In this document: positions 1 through 7,530 of the stretch, piece after piece
Numbering within the stretch: the first letter of the stretch is position 1
Layout of the letters: every line of letters starts with the position of its first letter
Source of the DNA: Anaerolineaceae bacterium UBA2260
GTDB lineage: Bacteria; Chloroflexota; Anaerolineae; Anaerolineales; Anaerolineaceae
Assembly: GCA_002347485.1 (NCBI GenBank)
Contig: DDXM01000041.1
Span: forward strand, 1 to 12,661
DNA: 12,661 bases
Direction: 5' to 3'
Notes under the pieces: model-generated
The model's input: only the letters and a program-made list of their open reading frames with translations
What the model was told of the DNA's origin: nothing
The model's database searches: none
Made by a program: the position numbers and the translations under genes

Positions 1-917
1 GGTTTGAGCATATTGGAAGCATCCATGGCACCTTGGGCAGCGCCTGCACCCACCACCGTGTGCAGCTCATCAATGAAAAGGATAATCTCGCCTCCACTGC
101 GTTGCACTTCTTCGATGGAGGATTTGAGGCGCTCTTCAAACTCACCGCGGAAACGAGAACCCGCAATCATGGCGCCTAAATCCAGGGACACCACCCGTTT
201 GCCCATCAAGATTTCTGGTACGTCGCTGGTGGCAATTTTCTGTGCCAGACCTTCCACAATGGCAGTCTTGCCGACACCAGCCTCGCCAATCAAGACCGGG
301 TTATTTTTGGTACGGCGGGAAAGGATTTGCATAACCCGCAGGATTTCCTTATCACGCCCAATGACCGGGTCCAGTTTGCCTTCGCGTGCCTGCTGTGTGA
401 GGTCACGCGAATACTTTTCCAGCGTGCGGTAGCGGCTCTCTGCCTGCGGGTCGGTGACACGCTGCCCGCCACGCAGCATATTGATGGCTTCCAGCACCCG
501 TTCGCGGGATAAACCGGTGGTTTCCAGCAGCCTGGCAGCAGGTGTGTTCTTCTCGCTAAGGATCGCCAGGAAAAGGTGCTCGGTGGAGATATACTCATCT
601 TTTAGCTTGCTGGCTTCTTCGTTCGCCAGGTCGATGATCCGCTTAACGCGTGGCGTGATAAAGATCTGCCCTGCCCCGCCGCCGAAGATACTGGCTTTGG
701 GAGAGGTTTTTAAAATGTAATCCAGCCGTTCCTCCAGGATCTGGGGATCGACCTTGAGAATTTCGAGGATCTGGGGCACAACGCCTTGTGGTTGCTCGAT
801 CAGCGCCAGCAGGATATGTTCGGTGTCGATCTGGTTGTGACCATAGCGCTGAATGATCTCGGCTGCCCGCTGCGCGGCTTCCTGTGCCCTTTCTGTAAAT
901 CTGTCAAATCGCATCAT
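1..917 (-). CDS. Clp/Hsp100 AAA+ ATPase (ClpB/ClpC type), N-terminal part, cut by window edge
   Basis: This is the first 305 codons of an ATP-driven protein unfoldase of the Clp/Hsp100 family, which either disaggregates proteins (ClpB) or feeds them to the ClpP protease (ClpC). Seen: it begins MMRFDRFTERAQEAAQRAAE, with two Clp N-domain repeats (about residues 4-55 and 85-140). The first AAA+ module follows, with Walker A GEAGVGKT (211-218), Walker B ILFIDE (279-284) and a substrate pore loop GSRFRG, where Phe replaces the usual Tyr. The start is set by GGAG (924-927 on the plus strand) six bases before ATG 917; a second ATG at 914 is possible. The N-terminus resembles ClpC, whereas QGAMDASNMLKP resembles ClpB. 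The deciding features (length of the coiled-coil middle domain, ClpP-binding loop) lie outside the window, so I give no symbol. No CIRCE element is seen upstream. Confidence 0.93.
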   Translation of the reverse strand, partial: MMRFDRFTERAQEAAQRAAEIIQRYGHNQIDTEHILLALIEQPQGVVPQILEILKVDPQILEERLDYILKTSPKASIFGGGAGQIFITPRVKRIIDLANEEASKLKDEYISTEHLFLAILSEKNTPAARLLETTGLSRERVLEAINMLRGGQRVTDPQAESRYRTLEKYSRDLTQQAREGKLDPVIGRDKEILRVMQILSRRTKNNPVLIGEAGVGKTAIVEGLAQKIATSDVPEILMGKRVVSLDLGAMIAGSRFRGEFEERLKSSIEEVQRSGGEIILFIDELHTVVGAGAAQGAMDASNMLK

Positions 918-1008
918 TTTAGGCTCCAAGAATATTAATTAACCAATCTTATCCTTTGTTGCAATAAGAATACCAGTCAAATCAAAGATTTTTATTAGAA
1001 ATATTAGA
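918..1008 (-). promoter_or_regulatory. AT-rich intergenic region likely holding the clp promoter
   Basis: This 91-bp AT-rich gap lies between the nagA stop and the clp start, both on the minus strand. Reading the minus strand, TTGCAA (964-959) and TAATTA (941-936) are 17 bp apart, and TAATAT and an extended TGG-TATTCT are also present. None is a strong consensus, so the exact promoter is uncertain. No heat-shock CIRCE inverted repeat (TTAGCACTC-N9-GAGTGCTAA) is present. No GC-rich terminator hairpin separates nagA from clp, so some read-through from nagA is possible. Confidence 0.3.
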
Positions 1009-2184
1009 TTATTCCACCTGGCGTTGATAAACGATCTTTCCACTCACCATCGTCAATTCCACTTGCAAGGAGGTGTCAAGCAGTGCCAGGTCAGCATCCT
1101 TTCCCTCCTGGATCACGCCCTTGCTATCAGCCAAACCCAAAACCCGAGCCGCGTTTAGCGAAGAATATCGGTAAAGGGCCTCCACAGCCTTGCCGGTCAT
1201 CTGCTCCAGGTTGCGCAGCGCCTGGTCCATCGTCAACACCGATCCCGCCAGCGTTCCGTCCTGAAGGCGGGCTTCATGTTCACTAAAGCGCACTTTCCTC
1301 CCCTGAAGATAAATAACACCAGGCGGTAAACCAGCAGCGGGGATCGAATCCGTCACCAGCACCACCTTGTCACCAGGCTTGGATCTGAGCAGCAGCCGGA
1401 TCGCCGCCGGGTGAACATGAACGCCGTCAGCGATCACCTCGCAGGTAAGGTCGTCGATCTCAAGCGCAGCTCCTACCACACCCGGCTCGCGGTGATTGAA
1501 AGCGCGCATCCCGTTAAAAGTGTGCGAAACATGGCTTAACCCTCGCTCCACCGCGTGGCGCATCTCGAGGTAGGTTGCGTCAGAATGTCCCACCGAAACG
1601 CGAATCCCCCTTTCCACGCAGGCTTGCATCAGCCACTGGTTCTCTTCGATCTCCGGCGCAAGAGTGACGAGTTTCACCAGGCCGGAATCGAGATACGGCA
1701 GCACTTCCTCGCTCGTGGCGGGCCGGATCTCGCGCGGGCTTTGCGCTCCCGCGCGCGCCGGGTTGATGAAAGGCCCTTCCAGATGCACGCCCAGCAGCGC
1801 CGCTCCAGTTTCACGTCCCATTACCATTTTGACAGTAGCGAGCATTTGTTCAATCGACTGTGAAGAAGCAGACCACGACGTAGCCAGGAATCCGGTCACC
1901 CCGTGACTGGCAAAGAATTGCGAAACCTTCTGAAAGCCCGCTTCATCCGCATCCATCAGGTTCACGCCTGCCGCACCGTGCGTGTGCAGGTCAATGAAAC
2001 CGGGCAATGCCAGCGCGCCTTTCCCCTGGATGATGGTCTCAGCCTGGTCTTTGACAACTGCAGGCACGGCTCCACTTGTCATCGTCTGGATGCGGCCGCC
2101 TTCGATCAACAACCAGCCGTGATCCAGCCCATATGCTGAACCGGCAATCCGGACATCCTCGATAATAATTTTTCCGTTTTTCAT
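1009..2184 (-). CDS. nagA: N-acetylglucosamine-6-phosphate deacetylase
   Basis: This enzyme hydrolyses GlcNAc-6-phosphate to glucosamine-6-phosphate plus acetate in the cytoplasm. It is the first committed step of amino-sugar use from chitin or recycled peptidoglycan. Seen (391 aa): the amidohydrolase TIM-barrel motif GFIDLHTHG (62-70, metal-type His67 and His69), HLEGPF (134-139, metal ligand Glu136), GHS (His200), SHTFNGM (His221) and catalytic-type TDS (Asp279). The length is normal for the family. I chose the ATG at 2184 (MKNGKIIIED), because the frame stays open upstream to 2304 but that part runs through the promoter and into the divergent acetyltransferase gene. There is no Shine-Dalgarno sequence; a good promoter lies only 13 bp before this ATG, so translation is probably near-leaderless. 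No nagB or PTS gene lies next to it. Confidence 0.95.
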   Translation of the reverse strand: MKNGKIIIEDVRIAGSAYGLDHGWLLIEGGRIQTMTSGAVPAVVKDQAETIIQGKGALALPGFIDLHTHGAAGVNLMDADEAGFQKVSQFFASHGVTGFLATSWSASSQSIEQMLATVKMVMGRETGAALLGVHLEGPFINPARAGAQSPREIRPATSEEVLPYLDSGLVKLVTLAPEIEENQWLMQACVERGIRVSVGHSDATYLEMRHAVERGLSHVSHTFNGMRAFNHREPGVVGAALEIDDLTCEVIADGVHVHPAAIRLLLRSKPGDKVVLVTDSIPAAGLPPGVIYLQGRKVRFSEHEARLQDGTLAGSVLTMDQALRNLEQMTGKAVEALYRYSSLNAARVLGLADSKGVIQEGKDADLALLDTSLQVELTMVSGKIVYQRQVE

Positions 2185-2197
2185 GATTGGCAAAAGT

Positions 2198-2226
2198 ATT
2201 GTATATCCGCGAGATACGCGCGTCAA
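2198..2226 (-). promoter_or_regulatory. Promoter of nagA
   Basis: On the minus strand, TTGACG (2226-2221) and TACAAT (2203-2198) are separated by exactly 17 bp, each matching 5 of 6 consensus bases of a housekeeping sigma-70-type promoter. The expected transcription start is about seven bases past the -10, near 2191, leaving only 6-8 bases of leader before the nagA ATG at 2184. That agrees with the absence of a ribosome binding site. Confidence 0.65.
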
Positions 2227-2254
2227 TAATAATTTGGATTTCACCGGCTCGGTG

Positions 2255-2260
2255 TAAAAT
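2255..2260 (+). promoter_or_regulatory. -10 element of the GNAT gene, predicting a leaderless mRNA
   Basis: TAAAAT (5 of 6 bases of TATAAT) ends seven bases before the ATG at 2268, where a -10 would place the transcription start on or next to the start codon. No convincing -35 is seen: TTTGGA at 2233-2238 is a weak candidate. The purine-rich GAAAGG directly abuts the ATG and is too close to act as a normal Shine-Dalgarno sequence. Confidence 0.4.
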
Positions 2261-2267
2261 TGAAAGG

Positions 2268-3248
2268 ATGGATCCCTCCGAATTCGACCCGCACATTCGT
2301 CCAATCAATATCAGGCGCGACCTGGGTGAGATAGCCAATCTGATTGAGATCGCCTTTGCCGGGCAAATGGACGCTGAAGGGCGCGATTACCTGCGCCACA
2401 TCCGGCAGATCGCGCGCAGTATCGGCGGTTATTTCATCGACGGCAATACCCCCGAGACCTCGCAATTTCCTTTCCATGGCTACCTGTGGGAGGAGGACGG
2501 TCACATCATTGGCAATCTCACACTTATCCCGGTGCGAAAAACCAGGGTGCGCACCTACTTCATCGCCAACGTGGCGGTCCTGCCCGAATTTCGCGGACGC
2601 GGGATCGCCCACCACCTCACAGATCGCGCTATCGCGCATGTAAAAGCGCACAAAGGCAGGCACATCTATTTGCAAGTTAGAGAAGACAACCTCATCGCCC
2701 AACACATTTACAGGACCAGCGGTTTTGAGGATTTCGCCTGCCGCACGAATTGGATGCTTGATCGCGGTGACTTCGCGCCATCAGCGCCCGATCCCTCGAT
2801 CCGCGTGACCCGCAGATTCAAAGCCGATTGGCTGCAGCAAAAGGATTGGTTGAACGCGCTTTATCCGCCCGAGATTGCCTGGAACCTGCCTTTCAGCCTG
2901 GATCGATTGAAGCCGGATATGTGGGGGAGCCTGATGAATTTTCTCAATGGGATCGTCAACCGCAGTTGGGCTGCCAGGCAGCAAAACCGCCTCATGGGGG
3001 TGGCTTCATGGGAAAGCGGTTTCACCGGCAGCAATTATGTTTGGCTGGCAACTTCACCGGCCTGGGAGAACCAGGCAATTTCTGCCCTCCTGCCGGTACT
3101 GCTATCCAAGGTCTTCCAGCCGCAGAAGATCATGATCAATTATCCCGCCGGTAGGGCGGTCGACAGCTTCAAGAATTGCGGCATGCGAGAGTTAAATACT
3201 CTCATCTGGATGAAAATGGACCTGCCCCTAGAATTCGAGATTAATTGA
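2268..3248 (+). CDS. GNAT-family N-acetyltransferase, probably two-domain
   Basis: This is a predicted cytoplasmic acetyl-CoA-dependent acetyltransferase of 326 aa; the substrate is unknown. Seen: the N-terminal half is a standard GNAT domain (about residues 10-165) with motif A, NVAVLPEFRGRGIAHHL (101-117), whose R-G-R-G-I-A loop binds the acetyl-CoA pyrophosphate. The motif B-like end is IAQHIYRTSGFEDF. The C-terminal half (about 180-320) lacks the R-x-x-G-x-G/A loop, but its order of elements and its ending (VDSFKNCGMRELNTLIWMKM) resemble the last part of a GNAT fold, so it may be a degenerate second domain. The start at 2268 gives the natural N-terminus (MDPSEFDPHIRP); an in-frame ATG at 2187 would put 27 extra residues across the divergent promoter. 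It is divergent from nagA by 83 bp and lies 54 bp upstream of the small membrane protein. Confidence 0.85.
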   Translation: MDPSEFDPHIRPINIRRDLGEIANLIEIAFAGQMDAEGRDYLRHIRQIARSIGGYFIDGNTPETSQFPFHGYLWEEDGHIIGNLTLIPVRKTRVRTYFIANVAVLPEFRGRGIAHHLTDRAIAHVKAHKGRHIYLQVREDNLIAQHIYRTSGFEDFACRTNWMLDRGDFAPSAPDPSIRVTRRFKADWLQQKDWLNALYPPEIAWNLPFSLDRLKPDMWGSLMNFLNGIVNRSWAARQQNRLMGVASWESGFTGSNYVWLATSPAWENQAISALLPVLLSKVFQPQKIMINYPAGRAVDSFKNCGMRELNTLIWMKMDLPLEFEIN

Positions 3249-3289
3249 ACATGCAACTTTTAGCATAGCGCAGCGTAAATATTTGCAAG

Positions 3290-3294
3290 AGGAG
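3290..3294 (+). promoter_or_regulatory. Ribosome binding site of the PF04020-like gene
   Basis: AGGAG within GAGGAGAG lies eight bases before the ATG at 3303. It is the clearest Shine-Dalgarno sequence in the window and contrasts with the leaderless-looking starts nearby. It also fits internal translation of this gene from a message begun at the acetyltransferase. Confidence 0.75.
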
Positions 3295-3302
3295 AGATAA
3301 CC

Positions 3303-3680
3303 ATGAAACATTTACTATTACGAGTCATTGTCAACGCCGGAGCGCTATTCCTGGCGGTATGGCTTCTGCGTCCCAATATAGTCATGCAGAACAACGCCTG
3401 GTACGCTTACCTTGTTATGGGGTTGATCTTCGGTCTGGTGAACGGATTGATCAAACCAATCGTAATGTTGGTCAGTTGCCCATTGATCATCCTCACGCTG
3501 GGATTAGGCACGCTGCTCATCAATACCCTGCTCTTCCTTCTAACCGGGTGGCTGGGGACAATCGTTGATTTCGGATTCATCATCCCCAATAACAGCCTTT
3601 GGTACGCTTTCCTCGGTGCATTGATCGTGAGCGTGGTAAGTTTTTTCGGCACTCGTCTGCTCGTGCCAGCGAATAAATAA
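3303..3680 (+). CDS. Small 4-TM membrane protein, 'phage holin superfamily IV' family (PF04020-like)
   Basis: This is a 125-residue integral membrane protein with about four hydrophobic segments (roughly residues 4-22, 33-50, 55-82 and 97-118). Seen: the family core GLVNGLIKPIVML followed by CPLIILTLGLGTLLINTLLF matches the conserved G-L-v-N-x-x-i-k-P ... P-l-x-i-l-T-L-G pattern of this family. The family name comes from predicted similarity to mycobacteriophage holins. Most members are chromosomal bacterial genes without lysis neighbours and their role is unknown; here too there is no endolysin or phage gene nearby. It has a strong Shine-Dalgarno sequence and is followed at once by an intrinsic terminator, so it closes the unit begun by the acetyltransferase. 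Confidence 0.88.
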   Translation: MKHLLLRVIVNAGALFLAVWLLRPNIVMQNNAWYAYLVMGLIFGLVNGLIKPIVMLVSCPLIILTLGLGTLLINTLLFLLTGWLGTIVDFGFIIPNNSLWYAFLGALIVSVVSFFGTRLLVPANK

Positions 3681-3688
3681 CCAGGTTC

Positions 3689-3723
3689 AAAAGAGCGTTC
3701 AATCACGGACGCTCTTTTGTTTT
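3689..3723 (+). terminator. Intrinsic terminator between convergent genes, possibly bidirectional
   Basis: AAAAGAGCGTTC (3689-3700) pairs with GGACGCTCTTTT (3707-3718) as a 12-bp stem with one G-T wobble and a six-base loop (AATCAC). On the plus strand it runs into TTTTGTTTT, a good U-tract, so it ends the acetyltransferase/PF04020 unit. On the minus strand the stem's own A/T ends give a shorter T-run, and the glycosyltransferase stop lies directly beside it (3722-3724), so it can serve both genes. Confidence 0.9.
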
Positions 3724-6700
3724 AAGGTGTGGTACTGACCACCACCCAGGCGTAAGTCAGCGGGTCCCACTCGAATAACGAACTTCCATCAGCCGACAAA
3801 AGCTCCCAATTCCCCGCTGCATTTTTCACCGGTTCCGTACCAAGGGACACCAACCCAGTGATACTCTCCGGGACCAGCGGGATCCATTCCATTCTATCAG
3901 TCCCCAACCGGTACACCGGCATATTGAATTCGTTGTAAAGCCTATCGCTGGCAGCGTCATAGGTAAGCCCTGCGGGAACAACTGGAATATCCACCACTTC
4001 TTCCTCAACCACTACCGTATCAGCGGGAAGCGTAAACCGGAGCGCGAAGTTATTCTCCGCGTCCGTGACCCATACTTTGCCGTCCGCGTCCACGGCAATG
4101 CCGGTGGGAATACCGAATCCATCGATTCCTGAACTCGGCGCACCCCAGCCGCGCAGGAACTCGCCTGTGGCGTCAAAAGTCAGCACCCTGTAGCCATCTG
4201 GGTCGGTGATATAGACGTTGTTCTCTCCATCGAGCGCGAGGAACGGTTTGTTGTTGATCGATTGTCCGAACCACGCGTTGACCGTCCACTCCCTGAGGAA
4301 GGTGAATGCGCTTACCCCATCCGCCTGGAAGACCTGGATGCGCTGGTTCCAGGTATCCGCGACGAAGACAAGCCCGTCTGAGCCAACGGCGATCCCAACC
4401 GGTTCATCGAATTCTCCCGGGTTGATGCCATTGCTGCCAAATTGGGTCAGGAATTTCCCCGAGGCGTCAAATACCGCGACGCGATTGTTGCCGGTATCCG
4501 TCACATAAACCCGGTTTTCCGCGTCCACCGCGACGCCACGCGGACCCCAGAATTGATCCGGTTGCTCCGCCAGTCCGGGCATCCCCCACATGGTGATGAA
4601 CTCGCCCGTGGCGCTGAACTTCTGGATGCGGTGATTCCAGGTATCTGCCACATAGACCGATCCATCCGGTCCCACCGCGATACCCCATGGCTCGTTGAAA
4701 GTCCCGCCCGGAGCGTTGCCGCTTTCCACTGTGGCATAAGAACCCCAGCTACGGATGAACACGCCATCCGCACTGAACGCCTGCACGCGGTGATTTTGTG
4801 AATCAGCCACATAGATTGTGCCATCCGGAGCGATGGCAATGTCGCGCACCGCGTTCAATTGACCTTCGCCGTTCCCTGTGGTGCCAAATACCTTGTCCGG
4901 GATCAGATCGATATATTTGCCTTCATATGGATCGGTTTGTACAACTTCCGTTTGCGCGGGCAGCGCGCCATAGGTCCAGATCTGCGAAACGATATCCTTT
5001 TTGATGAACAGGTAAATGCTTTGGGAAGGCTGCCAGGTCTCCAGGCTGAGGTTGTTATTGCCTGATACGGTCGAATACAACCGGTAATCCTTGTTCAACC
5101 AGATATCAAAGATCGCCTGACGCATTTCCGGGTTGGTTATTCCCTCCCAGAAGCGGCTCCAGGTCATATTGAAATAGTCCTGCATCGGCCAGACCAGGCG
5201 CATATACTTTGTCTCAAAGTACCCGTCTTTTAATATCGCCTGTACTTTGCTGAGGTGGGTATCATCTGCGATCACGATCGGATAATTCAACAGGTCGCGG
5301 GTCAAGTCATCCTGCAGCCAGACCTTGTTGGGATACTCGCGGAAATACCACCAGTACGGATAAAGAGCGTCTCCGATGTAAGCCACTTTGACATCTTTTC
5401 CCCCGGTCTTGCGCAACGAGATTTCCTCAACCTGCTCAAGCACATCCTTGGGTCCCCTCGCCGAGTGGGCATACACCAGAAATTCTTTACCGTTATCGTA
5501 GTTAATGTAACTGGCCTGGAAAGCGGAGCGGGCGGTAAGCACCAGAAGCACGACCCCTACACCCAGCGTGAGAAACTTGAGGATATGAGCAAACTTCCAA
5601 CCGCGCAGCCATCTCCACAGAAGCCAGGTGGATACCACCAGCGCGACGAAGGCAAACAGGAAGGTGCTCGTGGTGCGCAACTGATCCAGTTCGTTCCCGG
5701 CGAACGGTCGTTGCGTACCCAGCAGCCCCCCGATCACCGCCCCGAGGCTAACCAGAAAGACCGGCAGCGCGAGCAGGATATAGACTATTTTCTTCCCTGC
5801 CAGCTCTTTGAACGGGAAAGAATCCACTATATAACCAAAACCAAAACCCGCGCACAGGAGCATGGGCAGCGTGATGTGCACTGTCAGCCATGGCATTTTT
5901 TCACCCGCCAGGGTGTAGGCTAGCAGGCTCATCACCGACCAGAATAGAAGCAGCGCAAGCGCGGGGATCTTTTCCGGTTTATCGTCAGCAGGCAGCTCAT
6001 CGGTTTCTGTAACCGATTCCCCTTCAACTTCAGTCGTGGTGGGAGTTTCATTAACTTCCCCGCCCGTAACCGCCTGCCATCTTTGCGTGTACGGGTCTTC
6101 CCCCGGCAGTGTGGAGAACAAGCGCTTGCGCGCTCCTATGACCAACGCCAGGATGGTTCCCAACACCGCCAGGTACTCGTACATGGGGATCTGCAGGAAA
6201 GCGAAGAAATACCACGGCTGCGAACCGCGGTTGACGCCCTGTTGGGTCAGCCAGTACCCCAGCGAGCCGACCAGCCCGGTGAAAAAGCCCTGTCCATTGG
6301 TAAAGAAAGTGGTGTAAAAGATGGTGAAAATGGCGTAAAAAATTCCGATATTGATCGCCCAAAGTCGTGGTTTCCACAGGATTCCCAGGGCAAGCGAGAT
6401 AATCACCGCTCCGAGCAGGAAGAGCGACGTTTTCACCAGCCCGGGCTGCGAGTAATCCAACGGGTTAATTCCGGCCAGGTTCATCGGGAATGCGATCAGT
6501 TGCGGCAAGACCATGCTAATCGTCAGTATCAGCAAGTCGAAGGACCGTGTTTCTTTCACCTCGTGCCAGCCAAGCGATCGGATCAGTACATACACGGCAG
6601 CCGCTAACGCGACGACTGCCAGCCCCAGGCAGACCAGCATCACCGTGTGGAAGATGGGTGAAGCGGGCTCGGGGTTGGCGGCGTTGCCAGAATCCAGGAT

Positions 6701-7438
6701 TGCCGCGCCCAGGGCCACCGCCACCAGCAGGAATACCGCCAGCATGGTAAAGACGAATAGATCCCTGCGCGAGGGTGAAACCCACGGCTTGCGGATCACA
6801 TCTCGCATAAACAGGGCAGCGAGGAAGATGAGCAACTGGGCAGTGTAAATGAACGAAGTTTCCTTGGTCACGAAATGCAGCGCCAGCACAATTGTAAACA
6901 AGTAAAGGTTCGCATGCCTGCCGGTTTCCAGGTAACGCAGCACTGCGTATATCATCACCACGCCGAACAGTGCGACGAAGGCTTCGTTGCGTGTGTAACG
7001 ACCATAAAACAGCATGTACGGCGAAACCAGGAAGAAAAGCCCAGCCAACAGCGCGCCCGTTCTGCCCAGATACCTGCGAAAGGCAAACAGGACAAATACC
7101 ACGGTCGCGATGCTAAACAAAGCCGCCGGTACGCGTGAAGCAAAATCCGAATCACCCATCAAAAAGTAGCTTGCGGCGACCAGGTGGAACTGCAGTGGAC
7201 CATGCGTGATCGGGTCGTGGGCGTAACCGTTACCCTGGTATAGCTCATAGGAAGGCACCACGTGATTGACCTCATCGTGGCTCATCACCCGTAGCCCAAC
7301 CGCGTAAAATCGTGAAACGACGGCAACGAGGATGATCAAGGTCACCAGCAAATGTTCTATGGTGAATCCCGGGAAAACGGGTGTTACCGGTTTATACAAC
7401 CAGGAGGTCTTTGAATCTGTAGATACGGCATCTTCCAT
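3722..7438 (-). CDS. Membrane glycosyltransferase (TIGR03663/Agl23-like, GT39/PMT fold) fused to a six-repeat NHL propeller
   Basis: This 1238-residue protein probably moves a sugar from a lipid carrier on the outer membrane face. Seen: residues 25-640 hold many hydrophobic helices. The first extracytoplasmic loop has the acidic pair in MSHDEVNH (52-59), the likely catalytic-type residues of GT-C enzymes, followed by DPITHGP and YGRYTRNEAF. GEKMPWLT (512-519) is typical of TIGR03663/Agl23-like proteins. An acidic Thr/Glu-rich loop (about 455-490) interrupts the helices. A soluble region (650-845), six NHL repeats (863-1138) of the type GIAVGPDGSVYVADTWNHRI, an acidic linker (VVVEEEVV) and a C-terminal domain (1150-1238) follow. 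The propeller should lie outside the cell. No close Shine-Dalgarno sequence is seen; AAAGGG lies 12 bases before the ATG. It is 92 bp downstream of the serine hydrolase gene, same strand. The glycan made or modified is unknown. Confidence 0.88.
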   Translation of the reverse strand: MEDAVSTDSKTSWLYKPVTPVFPGFTIEHLLVTLIILVAVVSRFYAVGLRVMSHDEVNHVVPSYELYQGNGYAHDPITHGPLQFHLVAASYFLMGDSDFASRVPAALFSIATVVFVLFAFRRYLGRTGALLAGLFFLVSPYMLFYGRYTRNEAFVALFGVVMIYAVLRYLETGRHANLYLFTIVLALHFVTKETSFIYTAQLLIFLAALFMRDVIRKPWVSPSRRDLFVFTMLAVFLLVAVALGAAILDSGNAANPEPASPIFHTVMLVCLGLAVVALAAAVYVLIRSLGWHEVKETRSFDLLILTISMVLPQLIAFPMNLAGINPLDYSQPGLVKTSLFLLGAVIISLALGILWKPRLWAINIGIFYAIFTIFYTTFFTNGQGFFTGLVGSLGYWLTQQGVNRGSQPWYFFAFLQIPMYEYLAVLGTILALVIGARKRLFSTLPGEDPYTQRWQAVTGGEVNETPTTTEVEGESVTETDELPADDKPEKIPALALLLFWSVMSLLAYTLAGEKMPWLTVHITLPMLLCAGFGFGYIVDSFPFKELAGKKIVYILLALPVFLVSLGAVIGGLLGTQRPFAGNELDQLRTTSTFLFAFVALVVSTWLLWRWLRGWKFAHILKFLTLGVGVVLLVLTARSAFQASYINYDNGKEFLVYAHSARGPKDVLEQVEEISLRKTGGKDVKVAYIGDALYPYWWYFREYPNKVWLQDDLTRDLLNYPIVIADDTHLSKVQAILKDGYFETKYMRLVWPMQDYFNMTWSRFWEGITNPEMRQAIFDIWLNKDYRLYSTVSGNNNLSLETWQPSQSIYLFIKKDIVSQIWTYGALPAQTEVVQTDPYEGKYIDLIPDKVFGTTGNGEGQLNAVRDIAIAPDGTIYVADSQNHRVQAFSADGVFIRSWGSYATVESGNAPGGTFNEPWGIAVGPDGSVYVADTWNHRIQKFSATGEFITMWGMPGLAEQPDQFWGPRGVAVDAENRVYVTDTGNNRVAVFDASGKFLTQFGSNGINPGEFDEPVGIAVGSDGLVFVADTWNQRIQVFQADGVSAFTFLREWTVNAWFGQSINNKPFLALDGENNVYITDPDGYRVLTFDATGEFLRGWGAPSSGIDGFGIPTGIAVDADGKVWVTDAENNFALRFTLPADTVVVEEEVVDIPVVPAGLTYDAASDRLYNEFNMPVYRLGTDRMEWIPLVPESITGLVSLGTEPVKNAAGNWELLSADGSSLFEWDPLTYAWVVVSTTP
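4025..4852 (-). repeat. Six tandem NHL-repeat units inside the glycosyltransferase gene
   Basis: Six protein repeats of about 40-57 residues each follow the pattern G-[IV]-A-[VI]-x-x-[DE]-[GN]-x-[VI]-[YFW]-V-[AT]-D-[ST]-x-N-x-R-[VI]-x-x-F. Units 1-4 are well conserved (for example YVADTWNHRIQKF and FVADTWNQRIQVF). Unit 5 (VYITDPDGYRVLTF) and unit 6 (VWVTDAENNFALRF) are diverged. The DNA repeats visibly, as in related stretches near 4338, 4625 and 4786. Six units are enough for a closed six-bladed beta-propeller, usually a binding platform. Confidence 0.85.
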
Positions 7439-7530
7439 GGATGAGGACTACCCTTTTCTATGTTGAATGAACGAAATATTCCCGGTGAGCGAAAATGGAT
7501 AATGATATAGATTGGACATGATGTCGGGTT

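Noticed and set aside
918..1008. CIRCE/HrcA heat-shock operator before clp
   Set aside because: The TTAGCACTC-N9-GAGTGCTAA repeat is absent; the only inverted repeat (AAATC-TTT-GATTT on the minus strand) is short and AT-rich and carries no clear signal.
2185..2304. Longer nagA start at 2304 (40 more residues)
   Set aside because: The extension crosses the nagA promoter and overlaps the acetyltransferase coding region, and it adds residues absent from NagA proteins, which begin with a short strand like MKNGKIII.
3303..3680. Prophage or lysis cassette suggested by the 'phage holin' family name
   Set aside because: No endolysin, integrase, terminase or structural gene is nearby. The family is widespread as a chromosomal membrane protein and the holin label is historical.
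4025..4852. DNA tandem repeat or CRISPR-like array
   Set aside because: The periodic similarity comes from NHL protein repeats in an intact reading frame; units differ in length and sequence and no constant repeat/spacer pattern exists.
5255..5923. Plus-strand open frame of 222 codons antisense to the glycosyltransferase
   Set aside because: It overlaps a well-supported minus-strand gene, its translation is rich in Gln/Arg/His without any domain, and it has no ribosome binding site. It looks like a shadow of GC-biased codon use. The same holds for open frames at 6083-6607 and 2241-2705.
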